From Clostridium sp. (lineage in GTDB: Bacteria; Bacillota; Clostridia; Oscillospirales; Ruminococcaceae), in contig JAMPFN010000014.1 of assembly GCA_023664445.1 (NCBI GenBank), positions 1 to 41,210 on the forward strand: a stretch of DNA of 41,210 nt. The letters are read 5' to 3'. This document shows positions 1 through 7,962 of this stretch, piece after piece. Each line of letters begins with the position of its first letter. Position 1 is the first letter of the stretch. The notes below the pieces were generated by a model that saw only the letters and a program-made list of their open reading frames with translations, was not told where the DNA came from and searched no databases. The position numbers and the translations under genes are program-made.

Positions 1-53
1 GCATCTGCCTTACAAGCAGAGGGTCATAGGTTCGAGCCCTATAGTTCCCACCA
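1..53 (+). tRNA. tRNA-Val (anticodon UAC), 5' end cut by the window edge
   Basis: Only the 3' two thirds is present. The anticodon arm TCTGC-CTTACAA-GCAGA gives anticodon TAC (valine). The T arm ATAGG-TTCGAGC-CCTAT, the acceptor 3' strand, discriminator A and an encoded CCA (51-53) follow. It is the first of four closely packed tRNA genes and is probably co-transcribed with them. Confidence 0.9.
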
Positions 54-58
54 TTTAT

Positions 59-136
59 GGCCCGGTAGTTCAGTTGGTTTAGAACGCTAGCCTGTCACGC
101 TAGAGGTCGTGGGTTCGAGCCCCATCCGGGTCGCCA
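59..136 (+). tRNA. tRNA-Asp (GTC)
   Basis: A full cloverleaf can be drawn. Acceptor GGCCCGG pairs with CCGGGTC (one G-T wobble). The anticodon loop CTGTCAC holds GTC, and the T loop is TTCGAGC. The CCA end is encoded (134-136). It lies 5 bases after tRNA-Val. Confidence 0.95.
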
Positions 137-148
137 TTTGGTATTTAC

Positions 149-224
149 GCCTCTGTAGCTCAGTCGGTAGAGCAGGGGACTGAAAATCCCCGTGTCATTG
201 GTTCGATTCCGATCGGAGGCACCA
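149..224 (+). tRNA. tRNA-Phe (GAA)
   Basis: A 76-base cloverleaf. Acceptor GCCTCTG pairs with CGGAGGC, the anticodon arm GGGGA-CTGAAAA-TCCCC gives GAA, and the T loop is TTCGATT. The CCA end is encoded. Confidence 0.95.
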
Positions 225-252
225 TAGAGAGCATATACTGTTCTCTATAAAT

Positions 253-328
253 GCGGATTTAGCTCATCTGGTAGAGCGCCACCTTGCCAAGGTGGAGGTA
301 GCGAGTTCGAGCCTCGTAATCCGCTCCA
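253..328 (+). tRNA. tRNA-Gly (GCC)
   Basis: A 76-base cloverleaf. Acceptor GCGGATT pairs with AATCCGC, the anticodon arm CCACC-TTGCCAA-GGTGG gives GCC, and the CCA end is encoded. It is the last tRNA of the cluster, with a terminator 30 bases downstream. Confidence 0.95.
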
Positions 329-358
329 CTACGTCGGGGAAATATCCTTGGCGGTTGA

Positions 359-396
359 AAATCCCAAGACGTAATGTCTTGGGATTTTTTGTTTTA
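359..396 (+). terminator. Rho-independent terminator of the tRNA cluster
   Basis: Stem AATCCCAAGAC / GTCTTGGGATT with loop GTAAT, running straight into a T-rich tract (TTTTTTGTTTT). Confidence 0.9.
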
Positions 397-435
397 AATT
401 GATACGGTTTGGTCGTATTAGAATTAGGGGGAAAA

Positions 436-801
436 ATGGGACTAATATTTGTTATGTTCAGTATTTTTGGGCTTTTTGCATTGTTTATATCAACGACGCT
501 TTTTGGGACGTTTATTTACGGGATCAGAAAAAAATCTGTAAAAACCGGAATAATAGGCGGAATCTCCTATATTATCAGTATGGTAATTACAATTGTATGT
601 TTTCTTTTGCCAACTGGTGCGGCAGATTACGGCGGATTCTCAAAAAATTATTTGATTTTTGTCAGTATTGTCGCATTTGGAATGCACCTTACAGCTTTAG
701 GCACTGCTCTTAAAATAAAATGGCTGTCCATACCAGGGGTATTAGCGGCTGTTCTTCCGTTTGTTTACTTGTTTATTCTTATTCTAAAAATAAGAACCTG
801 A
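436..801 (+). CDS. Small integral membrane protein of unknown function (121 aa)
   Basis: Start chosen at ATG 436 because AGGGGG lies 5 bases upstream; a TTG 27 bases earlier has no ribosome binding site. Four hydrophobic stretches are visible: about residues 2-24, 35-57, 69-88 and 93-117. Short basic loops (GIRKKSVK and LKIK) separate them, so it is probably a four-helix membrane protein. I recognise no catalytic motif or named family. It stands alone between the tRNA terminator and repeat R1-A. The open frames overlapping it at 399 and 720 are shadows. Confidence 0.7.
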   Translation: MGLIFVMFSIFGLFALFISTTLFGTFIYGIRKKSVKTGIIGGISYIISMVITIVCFLLPTGAADYGGFSKNYLIFVSIVAFGMHLTALGTALKIKWLSIPGVLAAVLPFVYLFILILKIRT

Positions 802-828
802 TGTATAAGGCTTCTCAAAAATCAAATT

Positions 829-1180
829 GCGCAGTATGTTCATTTCTTACCTTGATGCAAGAAACGAACCAAAGAAAATCAAGCTTCCGCTCCGGCACAG
901 CTTGCGCTGCGAGCCGCGAAAGCGAAAAATAAAAAAATGTATTTATAGACGGGGATTGTAAATGGTACTTTTCACCATTCAGCAATTATGATTCACTTTT
1001 CAAAATTTTGAGGGCTTTATCCTCTAATCTTTTCTTAAAGTGCAAGTTTTTTGGTTTCCTTTCAATTTTCTTTCCGTCCCTTATGGGACGGAAAGAAAAT
1101 TAAATTGGGATTCTTAAGGGAACTTGTTCCCTTAAGCAGGGGGCTTGGGGGACAGCGTCCCCCGTAAGTTTCTCGAAAAT
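829..1180 (+). repeat. Interspersed repeat R1, copy A (full length)
   Basis: About 350 non-coding bases. It starts GCGCAGTATGTTCATTTCTT, continues with the TTTCTTgC...GCAAGAAA and GCTTCCGC-type hairpins, and has a 17-bp perfect stem AATTTTCTTTCCGTCCC / TTAT loop (1064-1101). It ends with TTAAGGGAAC / GTTCCCTTAA and a GGGGGACAGCGTCCCCC hairpin. The same module order recurs, inverted, at 14408, 18902 and 32232, and partly at 3010. It ends about 16 bases before the tadA ribosome binding site. Confidence 0.85.
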
Positions 1181-1208
1181 TTATTTCCGTGTGCATAAGG
1201 AGTTATTT

Positions 1209-1673
1209 ATGGACGATTTATTTTACATGAAGGAGGCTCTTGCAGAAGCCGAAAAAGCCTACGAGATAGGCGAAGTTCCCGTCGGAGCGGTAATAGTCAG
1301 CAAAAAGGACGGAGCAATAGTCGGCAGAGGTCACAACAGGCGCGAGATCGACAAAGATCCTCTTGCGCATGCCGAGATATCCGCAATAAAAGAAGCCTCT
1401 GCTAACTTAGGAGGTTGGCGGCTTATAGGCTGTGATATGTACGTTACGCTCGAACCGTGTCCGATGTGCTGCGGTGCTATAATAAATTCGAGAATAGAAC
1501 GGGTGGTATACGGTGCGGAGGATAAAAAATCAGGATCGGTATGCTCGGTGCAGAATATGTTTGAGCTTCCGTATAATCATAAACCGAAATTATTGGGCGG
1601 CGTACTGGAAGATGAATGCTCGGGAATATTGAGCAGATTTTTCAGGGAATTGAGGGAGAAAAACAGAAAATGA
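1209..1673 (+). CDS. tadA: tRNA(adenosine34) deaminase TadA
   Basis: Zinc-dependent deaminase of the cytidine deaminase fold, which converts wobble adenosine to inosine in tRNA-Arg(ACG). The 154-aa protein has the catalytic HAE motif (His54-Ala-Glu56, Glu as proton shuttle) and the second zinc motif PCPMC (Cys84 and Cys87), followed by GAIINSRIERVVYGAED, typical of TadA. Length fits the family. Start is ATG 1209 with AAGGAG six bases upstream; a GTG at 1191 in the same frame has no binding site. The stop overlaps the ATG of the next gene (ATGA), so the two are translationally coupled. Confidence 0.95.
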   Translation: MDDLFYMKEALAEAEKAYEIGEVPVGAVIVSKKDGAIVGRGHNRREIDKDPLAHAEISAIKEASANLGGWRLIGCDMYVTLEPCPMCCGAIINSRIERVVYGAEDKKSGSVCSVQNMFELPYNHKPKLLGGVLEDECSGILSRFFRELREKNRK

Positions 1674-2845
1674 AAATATACAATGTAAAAATAAAGACCA
1701 TGACGGATCAGGATATAGAAAACGGTTACGTTGAGTTTGATGAAAAAATAACGTCGGTGTGCAAGGGTATGCCGGACGCGGTTGACGAAAATGATATCGA
1801 CGGCGGCGGCGGAGTTCTGATGCCGGGCTTTATCGACGCTCATACGCATCTCGGCATAATCGAAAACGGAATAGATTTTGAAGGCGACGACTGCAACGAA
1901 TCTACCGATCCGTTTACGCCGAATATGCGCGTTATAGACGCCGTTAATCCTATGGACAGGTGTTTTTCCGAAGCTTCGTCAAGAGGTATTACCTGCGCTG
2001 TCATAGCTCCCGGAAGCGCAAATCCGTGCGGAGGGGAGATAATTGCCGTAAAGACTTTCGGCAGACGGATAGATGATATGAACATCGGAACTGTCGGGAT
2101 AAAATTTGCTCTCGGTGAAAATCCCAAAAGGGTATACAACGATAAGGACGAATCGCCTGTTACAAGAATGGCGACCGCTGCCGTTATCAGAGAGGGACTT
2201 GCCAAAGCGAAGCGATATCTTGACGATATATACGAGTATGAAAAAGACAGCGAAAATTCAAGCCTGCCCGAATACGATGCAAAATGCGAAGCGTTGATAC
2301 CGCTTTTGAAAAGGGAAATATGCGCGCATTTTCATTGTCATCGCGCGGACGATATTTTTACGGCTCTCAGAATCTCAAAGGAGTTCGATATAAAGCCTGT
2401 GATAATACATGCGACGGAGGGACATCTTATAGCGGATATTTTGGGCAATGAGGGAGTTACCGCAGTTGCCGGACCGATAATCTGCGACAGATGCAAGCCG
2501 GAAATGAAATCGCTCGAAATAAAAAATCCTGCTGAGCTTGTGAAAAACGGAGTAAAGACTGCGATATGCACCGACCATACGGTAGTGCCGATACAGTATC
2601 TTCCGCTTTCGGCTGCAATAGCGGTAAAAGGCGGTCTTGAATATGAGGACGCTCTCAAAGCGATAACCTGCATCGCCGCTGATGCGGCAGGCATCGGAGA
2701 AAGAGCGGGAAGAATAAAAGTCGGTTTTGACGCAGATATTCAGCTTTATTCCTGTGGGCAGGATCCGCTTGATATTATGTCCGAACCGTCAGCTGTTTTT
2801 ATAAACGGCAAAAGTATTTATGGAAATAAATTTCTAAAAAATTGA
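1670..2845 (+). CDS. Metal-dependent amidohydrolase (imidazolonepropionase-like family)
   Basis: A 391-aa protein whose layout is that of COG1228 amidohydrolases: a small N-terminal beta sandwich (1-50), then a TIM barrel opened by the metal motif DAHTHLG (His58, His60). Further candidate ligands lie in HFHCHRADD, HATEGH and CTDHTV, and the chain ends in a return to the beta sandwich (AGRIKVGFDADIQLYSC). The ligand set is intact, so an active hydrolase is expected; the substrate cannot be told from sequence. Start at ATG 1670 overlaps the tadA stop; GGGAGAA lies about 10 bases upstream. Coupling to tadA is seen, but a shared function is not implied. Confidence 0.85.
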   Translation: MKIYNVKIKTMTDQDIENGYVEFDEKITSVCKGMPDAVDENDIDGGGGVLMPGFIDAHTHLGIIENGIDFEGDDCNESTDPFTPNMRVIDAVNPMDRCFSEASSRGITCAVIAPGSANPCGGEIIAVKTFGRRIDDMNIGTVGIKFALGENPKRVYNDKDESPVTRMATAAVIREGLAKAKRYLDDIYEYEKDSENSSLPEYDAKCEALIPLLKREICAHFHCHRADDIFTALRISKEFDIKPVIIHATEGHLIADILGNEGVTAVAGPIICDRCKPEMKSLEIKNPAELVKNGVKTAICTDHTVVPIQYLPLSAAIAVKGGLEYEDALKAITCIAADAAGIGERAGRIKVGFDADIQLYSCGQDPLDIMSEPSAVFINGKSIYGNKFLKN

Positions 2846-2871
2846 TTTCTCTGCGAAAAAAGGAAAAACTA

Positions 2872-2900
2872 TTGACCTTTTATTGTAAAGATGTTAAAAT
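2872..2900 (+). promoter_or_regulatory. Predicted sigma-A promoter
   Basis: TTGACC, a 17-base spacer, then TAAAAT. It lies 27 bases after the amidohydrolase stop and points towards ung. The predicted transcript would have a leader of about 470 bases made of repeat sequence, so this may drive the ung-metF-metH operon or a non-coding transcript. Confidence 0.5.
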
Positions 2901-2959
2901 TATACTAAACGATAAAATAATTTGTCATTTCAGCTTGTTGAAAAACCTGCTTTTAAGTA

Positions 2960-3000
2960 TTTTAAGGGGACGCTTTCACTTGCAAAGCGCCCCCTTAAAA
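2960..3000 (+). repeat. Solo hairpin related to the end of repeat R2
   Basis: Stem TTTTAAGGGGACGCTTT / AAAGCGCCCCCTTAAAA with one mismatch. Near-identical hairpins occur at 38911 (after the MATE gene) and, in degenerate form, at 10703. The GGGACGCCCT / AGGGCGTCCC hairpin inside R2 at 29021 is a sequence-changed, pairing-preserved version. It could terminate transcription from 2872. Confidence 0.65.
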
Positions 3001-3009
3001 CGTTTAAAC

Positions 3010-3165
3010 TTAATGTTCATTTCTTGCCTTGATGCAAGAAACGAACCAAAGAAAATCAAGCTTCTGCTCCGGCACAGCCTATGCTGTGAGTCGCAGAAGC
3101 GTAAAATAATGACTATCTTTATAGCCGGTGACTGTAAATGATAATTTTATCATTCATCAATAAGC
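3010..3165 (+). repeat. Interspersed repeat R1, copy B (5' part only)
   Basis: Carries the first half of R1: the GCAAGAAACGAACC segment and the hairpin GCTTCTGC ... GCAGAAGC enclosing CTCCGGCACAG and a CTGTGAGTC arm. It then diverges after the ATTCATCAATAAGC stretch. The half containing the AATTTTCTTTCC stem and the GGGGGAC hairpin is missing. Confidence 0.8.
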
Positions 3166-3184
3166 GGTATTGCTATAAAATCAC

Positions 3185-3345
3185 GTGGAGTTTTTGGCAA
3201 ATTCATGCAGACCTTACCGCAGTACGTCGTGTGCGGTCACGCACCAAAGGCTCTGCCTTTGGAATCTGCAAGCCTTTGAAAAGGCTTGACCTAAACTTTA
3301 GATTTGGCTTTTTCAACATTCTGAAACGACAAAATAATTTACTTT
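3185..3345 (-). repeat. Interspersed repeat R2, copy in the ung leader
   Basis: Contains the R2 core CCAAAGGCTCTGCCTTTGG (3244-3262) and the stem CAAGCCTTT / AAAGGCTTG (3269-3288). It is in the opposite orientation to the ung transcript. The third R2 stem is present in altered form as a GTGCG / CGCAC hairpin. Confidence 0.75.
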
Positions 3346-3375
3346 ATCAAATCATAAATTTCGAGGTGTATTGCA

Positions 3376-4047
3376 ATGGTCGAATTTGGAAATGACTGGG
3401 ACGAGCTTTTAAAGGACGAATTCAAAAAGGAATATTATTTAAGGCTCAGACAGTTTCTTATAAACGAATATAAAACGCAGACTATTTTTCCGGGAATGTA
3501 CGATATATTCAACGCTTTTAAATATACCTCTTATGAAAACGTAAAAGCCGTCATAATCGGACAGGATCCTTATCACGGCATAGGTCAGGCACACGGGCTT
3601 TGCTTTTCGGTGAAAAAGGGGGTTGCGCCTCCGCCGTCGCTTGTAAATATTTTCAAGGAAATAAAAAGCGATCTCGGTATCGATAATACCGGAAAGCACG
3701 GCGAACTTACAAAATGGGCTAAAAATGGCGTTTTATTGCTCAACAATGTACTGACCGTTCGTGAAGGCTGCGCAAACAGTCATAAAGGAATGGGGTGGGA
3801 AAGCTTTACCGACGACGTTATAAAGCTTCTGAACACAAGAGAAAAGCCAATGGTATTCCTGCTTTGGGGCGGAAACGCAAGGACTAAAAAGAAGCTCATA
3901 ACAAATCCGTCGCACCTTGTTCTGGAATGCGCGCACCCGAGTCCGCTTTCGGCGTATAACGGATTTTTCGGCTGTAAGCATTTTTCAAAGGCAAACGAAT
4001 TTTTGAGAAACTGCGGTATCGAAGAGATAGATTGGAGTATAGAATGA
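3376..4047 (+). CDS. ung: Uracil-DNA glycosylase (family 1)
   Basis: Excises uracil from DNA in base excision repair. The 223-aa protein has the water-activating motif GQDPYH (Asp64, Tyr66), the uracil-stacking region GLCFSVKKG, and the DNA-intercalation motif HPSPLSAY (His187). Length and motif spacing match family 1 Ung. Start is ATG 3376 with GAGGTG 8 bases upstream. The stop overlaps the metF start (ATGA), making ung the first gene of a coupled operon with methionine-synthesis genes, an unusual partner set. The preceding 500 bases are repeats R1 and R2 behind a promoter at 2872. Confidence 0.97.
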   Translation: MVEFGNDWDELLKDEFKKEYYLRLRQFLINEYKTQTIFPGMYDIFNAFKYTSYENVKAVIIGQDPYHGIGQAHGLCFSVKKGVAPPPSLVNIFKEIKSDLGIDNTGKHGELTKWAKNGVLLLNNVLTVREGCANSHKGMGWESFTDDVIKLLNTREKPMVFLLWGGNARTKKKLITNPSHLVLECAHPSPLSAYNGFFGCKHFSKANEFLRNCGIEEIDWSIE

Positions 4048-4907
4048 AAATAATAGATATGTTTGAAAAGGGTACGGTATATTCGTTCGAGATCTTTCCG
4101 CCCAAAAAGGACTCTCCGATAGAGATAATCTATAATACGCTTGAAGAACTCGGCGGACTAAAGCCTGATTTTATCAGCGTTACTTACGGCGCGGGCGGAA
4201 GCTCAAACGGAGTTTCAACCTGTGAGATAGCAAAAACCATAAAGGAAAAGCACGGCATAGAGCCAATGGCGCATCTTCCGTGTATAAACTATACCCAAGA
4301 TGAGATCACAGATATTTTGGAGGATTTCAAGAAAAACGGTATAGAAAATATTTTAGCGTTAAGAGGCGATATAAACCCGAATATACCGCCGAAAGAAGAA
4401 TTTAAGTATGCAAGCGACCTTGTCGGATTTATAAAGGACAACGGCGATTTTGATATAGCAGGCGCGTGCTATCCCGAGGGACATATAGATACGCTCGATA
4501 TGGTAGAAGATATACATAATCTGAAGAAAAAGGTCGATATGGGCGTAACGCATCTCATTACCCAGCTGTTTTTCGACAATAGTTTCTTTTATTCTTTCGT
4601 TGAAAGAGCAAAGATCGCAGGGATAAATGTTCCGATAGAAGCAGGGATCATGCCTGTTACAAATAAGAAATCCATCGAACGTATGGTTTCTATGTGCGGC
4701 ACAAGCATTCCGCCTAAATTTGCAAAAATGATGCAGAAATATGAAAATAATCCCGAAGCTTTGAGAGATGCCGGTATTGCTTATGCGATCGATCAGATAG
4801 TCGATCTTGTATCAAACGGAGTTGACGGCATTCATCTTTATACGATGAATAACGCCTATGTTGCAAGGCGTATAAGCGAGGCTGTCGAAAAGCTTATAAG
4901 GGGATAA
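4044..4907 (+). CDS. metF: Methylenetetrahydrofolate reductase
   Basis: Flavin-dependent TIM-barrel enzyme that reduces 5,10-methylene-THF to 5-methyl-THF, the methyl donor for MetH. The 287-aa protein shows the family blocks YSFEIFPPK (catalytic Glu), [33 protein letters not shown] and PIEAGIMP. Start ATG 4044 overlaps the ung stop; TTGGAG (4032-4037) inside the end of ung serves as ribosome binding site. Two bases separate it from the MetH activation gene. No SAM riboswitch is seen upstream. Confidence 0.95.
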   Translation: MKIIDMFEKGTVYSFEIFPPKKDSPIEIIYNTLEELGGLKPDFISVTYGAGGSSNGVSTCEIAKTIKEKHGIEPMAHLPCINYTQDEITDILEDFKKNGIENILALRGDINPNIPPKEEFKYASDLVGFIKDNGDFDIAGACYPEGHIDTLDMVEDIHNLKKKVDMGVTHLITQLFFDNSFFYSFVERAKIAGINVPIEAGIMPVTNKKSIERMVSMCGTSIPPKFAKMMQKYENNPEALRDAGIAYAIDQIVDLVSNGVDGIHLYTMNNAYVARRISEAVEKLIRG

Positions 4908-4909
4908 AA

Positions 4910-5587
4910 TTGGAAACAATATCATTAAAAAGCATAAGCAGGGAAGAAACGCTCAGATATATGGGGCATAGGGGAGAAGCTTCGGGCATATTGCTTGAAG
5001 CGCTCGAAAAGTGTGAAAAAGCGCTTCTTGACGCTGTGAAACCGGGTTTTGTTTTCAAGGTTTTCGACATAGAGTTTAAACCGCAGGGGATCGAGGTCTG
5101 CAAAAGCTCTCTATTGCTTTGCGGAAGCGATATAAGATCTCACCTTGACGGCTGTAAAAGAGCGGCGTTTGTGTGCGCAACGCTTGGCGCTGATGTTGAC
5201 AGGCTTATAAGAACCTTTGAAGTGAAAGATATATCCTCGGCGTTCGTTATGGACGCAATGGCAAGCGCGGCGATAGAAGAGGTATGCCGTATTTCCGACG
5301 AGCGTATAAAAGAACAGCTTCCCGACAGCTTTTTTACGTGGCGGTTTTCTCCCGGCTACGGTGATTTTCCGATAGATATACAAGAAAATTTCCTGCGTAT
5401 GCTTGACGCTCAGAAGCGGATAGGAGTCTGTGCGAGCGAAAGCGGCATACTTATCCCGAGGAAATCCGTGACTGCCGTTTCGGGAATATCGGAAAGCCCT
5501 CTTCCTCAAAAAAGAAGAGGCTGCGCTTGCTGCAATATGGCAAAGGAATGCGCATTCAGAAAAAGAGGTGAGCATTGTGGAATTTAA
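4910..5587 (+). CDS. Stand-alone methionine synthase activation (reactivation) protein
   Basis: The 225-aa protein corresponds to the C-terminal Met_synt_B12 activation domain of long MetH proteins, which binds SAM and remethylates oxidised cob(II)alamin. The diagnostic motif RFSPGYGDFP is at 145-154. A C-terminal cysteine-rich tail carries Cys205, 207, 208, 214 and 223, as in clostridial stand-alone versions; metal binding by this tail is inference. It probably starts at TTG 4910 behind AAGGGG. It sits between metF and metH and overlaps metH by 11 bases, so it most likely acts in trans on that MetH, which lacks this domain. Confidence 0.85.
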   Translation: METISLKSISREETLRYMGHRGEASGILLEALEKCEKALLDAVKPGFVFKVFDIEFKPQGIEVCKSSLLLCGSDIRSHLDGCKRAAFVCATLGADVDRLIRTFEVKDISSAFVMDAMASAAIEEVCRISDERIKEQLPDSFFTWRFSPGYGDFPIDIQENFLRMLDAQKRIGVCASESGILIPRKSVTAVSGISESPLPQKRRGCACCNMAKECAFRKRGEHCGI

Positions 5588-7922
5588 AGAGCTTTTAAAA
5601 CAGAATACCGTGCTTCTTGACGGAGCAATGGGTACTATGCTGCAAAATGCCGGATTGGAAGCGGGAGCTGCGCCCGAATTTTTGAATCTCAAAAACCCCG
5701 GACTCATAGAAGATATTCATAAAAAATATATTGACGCGGGCGCGCAGATAGTTTACGCCAATACGTTCGGCGCGAACAGGTATAAGCTCAAGGGTGAAAG
5801 CGTTGAAAAGGTTGTCGGGAAAGGTATTGAAATAGCGAAAAAGGCATGCGGAAACAGGGCGCTGACTGCGCTTGATATCGGACCTATAGGTCAGCTGCTT
5901 GAACCGAGCGGTACGTTGAAATTTGAGGATGCGTATGACATTTTCAAGGAACAGATAATAGCCGGACGCGATGCCGACGTAATTGTTTTTGAAACTATGA
6001 CCGATCTTTACGAGCTTAAAGCCGCCGTGCTTGCCGCAAAGGAAAACAGCGATAAGCCTGTTATCTGCACCATGACGTTTGAGGAAAACGGGCGTACGTT
6101 TACAGGCTGCTGTATATCGTCTATGGCATTGGTCCTGAACGGTCTTGGGGTTGACGCTTTGGGAATAAACTGTTCTCTCGGACCCGATCAGCTTCTGCCG
6201 CTTTGTACCGAGCTTTTGAAATATACAGATCTGCCTGTCGTTTTAAAACCTAATGCCGGACTTCCCGATCCGATTACGGGAGAATACGATATAACTCCGG
6301 AAGAATTCGGTCTGCAAATGAGAACCGCTGCGAAAAAGGGCGTGAAAATATTCGGGGGCTGCTGCGGCACTACGCCCGAGTATATATCGGTATTGAAAAC
6401 CGCGCTTGACGGCGTCAGGTGCGACAGAGTTGAATCGGAAAAGAAAGCGGCTGTCTGCACACCGTCAAGGACTGTTTTTATAGATCAGCCGAGAATAATC
6501 GGAGAGAGGATAAATCCTACAGGCAAAAAGCTTTTCAAGGAGGCTTTGAAGAAAAACGATATCGGATATATTCTGAATCAGGCTATAGAGCAGATACACG
6601 CAGGAGCGGATATACTTGACGTCAATGTCGGACTTCCTGAAATAGACGAAAAGCAAATGATGATAAACGCCGTAAAACAGATACAGAGCGTAACCGATGT
6701 GCCGCTTCAGATAGATTCAACTATTCCCGAGGTGCTTGAAGAGGCTTTGAGAGTGTATAACGGAAAGCCTATCGTAAACTCTGTCAACGGCGAGGAGAAA
6801 TCTCTCGATACTGTTTTGCCGCTTGTGAAAAAGTACGGAGCCGCTGTCGTGGGACTTACTCTCGATCAGAACGGCATACCAAAAAAAGCGGAGCAAAGAT
6901 TCGCCATAGCACGCCGAATTCTCGAAAGAGCGATTGAATATGGTATTCCAAAAGAGGATATCTTCATAGACTGTCTGACGCTTACCGCTTCTGCCGAACA
7001 GGAAGCGGTTATGGAAACGCTTGAAGCTCTAAGGCGCGTTAAGAAAGAGCTGGGGCTTAAAACGGTTCTCGGCGTGTCAAATATTTCGTTCGGACTTCCG
7101 AACCGTCCGCTTGTAAACCATACTTTTTTGACTATGGCGTTAAGCTTCGGACTTGATCTTCCTATAATAAATCCGAATATAGACGCCATGACGGGAGTCA
7201 TCCGAGCATTCAAGCTTTTGAAAAATATTGATAAAAACTCCGTTGATTTTATTGCGGCTTATAATGATACGGCAGCAAAGCCGGAGGTAAAAACACAGGA
7301 AAGCATGACCCTTGACTACGCTGTTGAAAACGGACTTAAAGAGGAAAGCGCAAAGGCAACCTTTGAGCTTTTGAAAGAGCGCGAGCCTATGGAGATAGTA
7401 AACGGCATACTTATTCCGGCGCTCGACAGGGCAGGGGATCGCTTTGAAAAGGGAACTATCTTTCTGCCGCAGCTTATTCTTACGGCAGGCGCGGCACAGG
7501 CGGCTTTCGGAGTGATAAGAGAAAAAATGATGTCGGAAAACAGCTCGCCCGTCAGCAAGGGAAAAATAGTTCTTGCGACGGTAAAGGGAGATATTCACGA
7601 CATAGGCAAGAATATTGTAAAAGTCCTGCTTGAAAATTACGGTTATACCGTTATTGATCTCGGGAAAGATGTGCCGTGCGAAAGCGTTGTACAGGCGGCT
7701 GCCGAGCAAGACGTAAAGCTTGTGGGACTTTCGGCTCTTATGACCACGACGCTAAAAGCTATGGAAGATACCATAACCCTTTTGCGTGAAAATGGTTTGA
7801 AATGCAAGGTAGTTGTCGGCGGAGCTGTTCTGACTCCTGAATACGCAAAAAAAATAGGCGCGGATTTTTACGCAAAGGATGCAAAGGAAACCTGCGATAT
7901 TGCTAAAAGTATTTATGGATAA
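5577..7922 (+). CDS. metH: Cobalamin-dependent methionine synthase lacking the activation domain
   Basis: Transfers a methyl group from 5-methyl-THF to homocysteine through cobalamin. The 781-aa protein has a homocysteine-binding barrel (about 1-290; zinc ligands Cys199, Cys262 and Cys263 in GINCS and GGCCGTTP), then a pterin-binding barrel (about 305-570; RIIGERINPTGK, ADILDVNVGLP). Next come the cobalamin cap helices (about 585-655) and the B12 Rossmann domain with DIHDIG (Asp672, His674, Gly677) and GLSALMTTT. It stops where long MetH (about 1,200 aa) continues into the activation domain, here encoded just upstream. Start set at GTG 5577 behind GAGGTGA; an in-frame GTG at 5568 lies inside that binding site. 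Confidence 0.95.
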   Translation: MEFKELLKQNTVLLDGAMGTMLQNAGLEAGAAPEFLNLKNPGLIEDIHKKYIDAGAQIVYANTFGANRYKLKGESVEKVVGKGIEIAKKACGNRALTALDIGPIGQLLEPSGTLKFEDAYDIFKEQIIAGRDADVIVFETMTDLYELKAAVLAAKENSDKPVICTMTFEENGRTFTGCCISSMALVLNGLGVDALGINCSLGPDQLLPLCTELLKYTDLPVVLKPNAGLPDPITGEYDITPEEFGLQMRTAAKKGVKIFGGCCGTTPEYISVLKTALDGVRCDRVESEKKAAVCTPSRTVFIDQPRIIGERINPTGKKLFKEALKKNDIGYILNQAIEQIHAGADILDVNVGLPEIDEKQMMINAVKQIQSVTDVPLQIDSTIPEVLEEALRVYNGKPIVNSVNGEEKSLDTVLPLVKKYGAAVVGLTLDQNGIPKKAEQRFAIARRILERAIEYGIPKEDIFIDCLTLTASAEQEAVMETLEALRRVKKELGLKTVLGVSNISFGLPNRPLVNHTFLTMALSFGLDLPIINPNIDAMTGVIRAFKLLKNIDKNSVDFIAAYNDTAAKPEVKTQESMTLDYAVENGLKEESAKATFELLKEREPMEIVNGILIPALDRAGDRFEKGTIFLPQLILTAGAAQAAFGVIREKMMSENSSPVSKGKIVLATVKGDIHDIGKNIVKVLLENYGYTVIDLGKDVPCESVVQAAAEQDVKLVGLSALMTTTLKAMEDTITLLRENGLKCKVVVGGAVLTPEYAKKIGADFYAKDAKETCDIAKSIYG

Positions 7923-7962
7923 AACTTCAAATTAAAATATTTAAAATTTTAACTTTAATATA

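Noticed and set aside
399..713. 104-aa Cys/Arg/Tyr-rich frame overlapping the small membrane protein at 436
   Set aside because: It is the +1-shifted shadow of the 436 gene; only the 436 start has a ribosome binding site.
2842..3395. Two open frames (99 and 85 aa) between the amidohydrolase and ung
   Set aside because: They are translations of repeats R1 and R2; related peptides appear at the other repeat copies only by shared sequence, and no start has a binding site.
3300..4043. SAM (S-box) riboswitch for the metF-metH operon
   Set aside because: No S-box core motif was seen before ung or metF; the leader is repeat sequence.
7140..7709. 189-aa minus-strand open frame opposite metH (and a 130-aa one at 8408-8800 opposite glgP, 198-aa one at 5111-5707)
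   Set aside because: They lie wholly opposite genes with clear motifs, have no ribosome binding site in a sensible place and look like low-complexity antisense translations.
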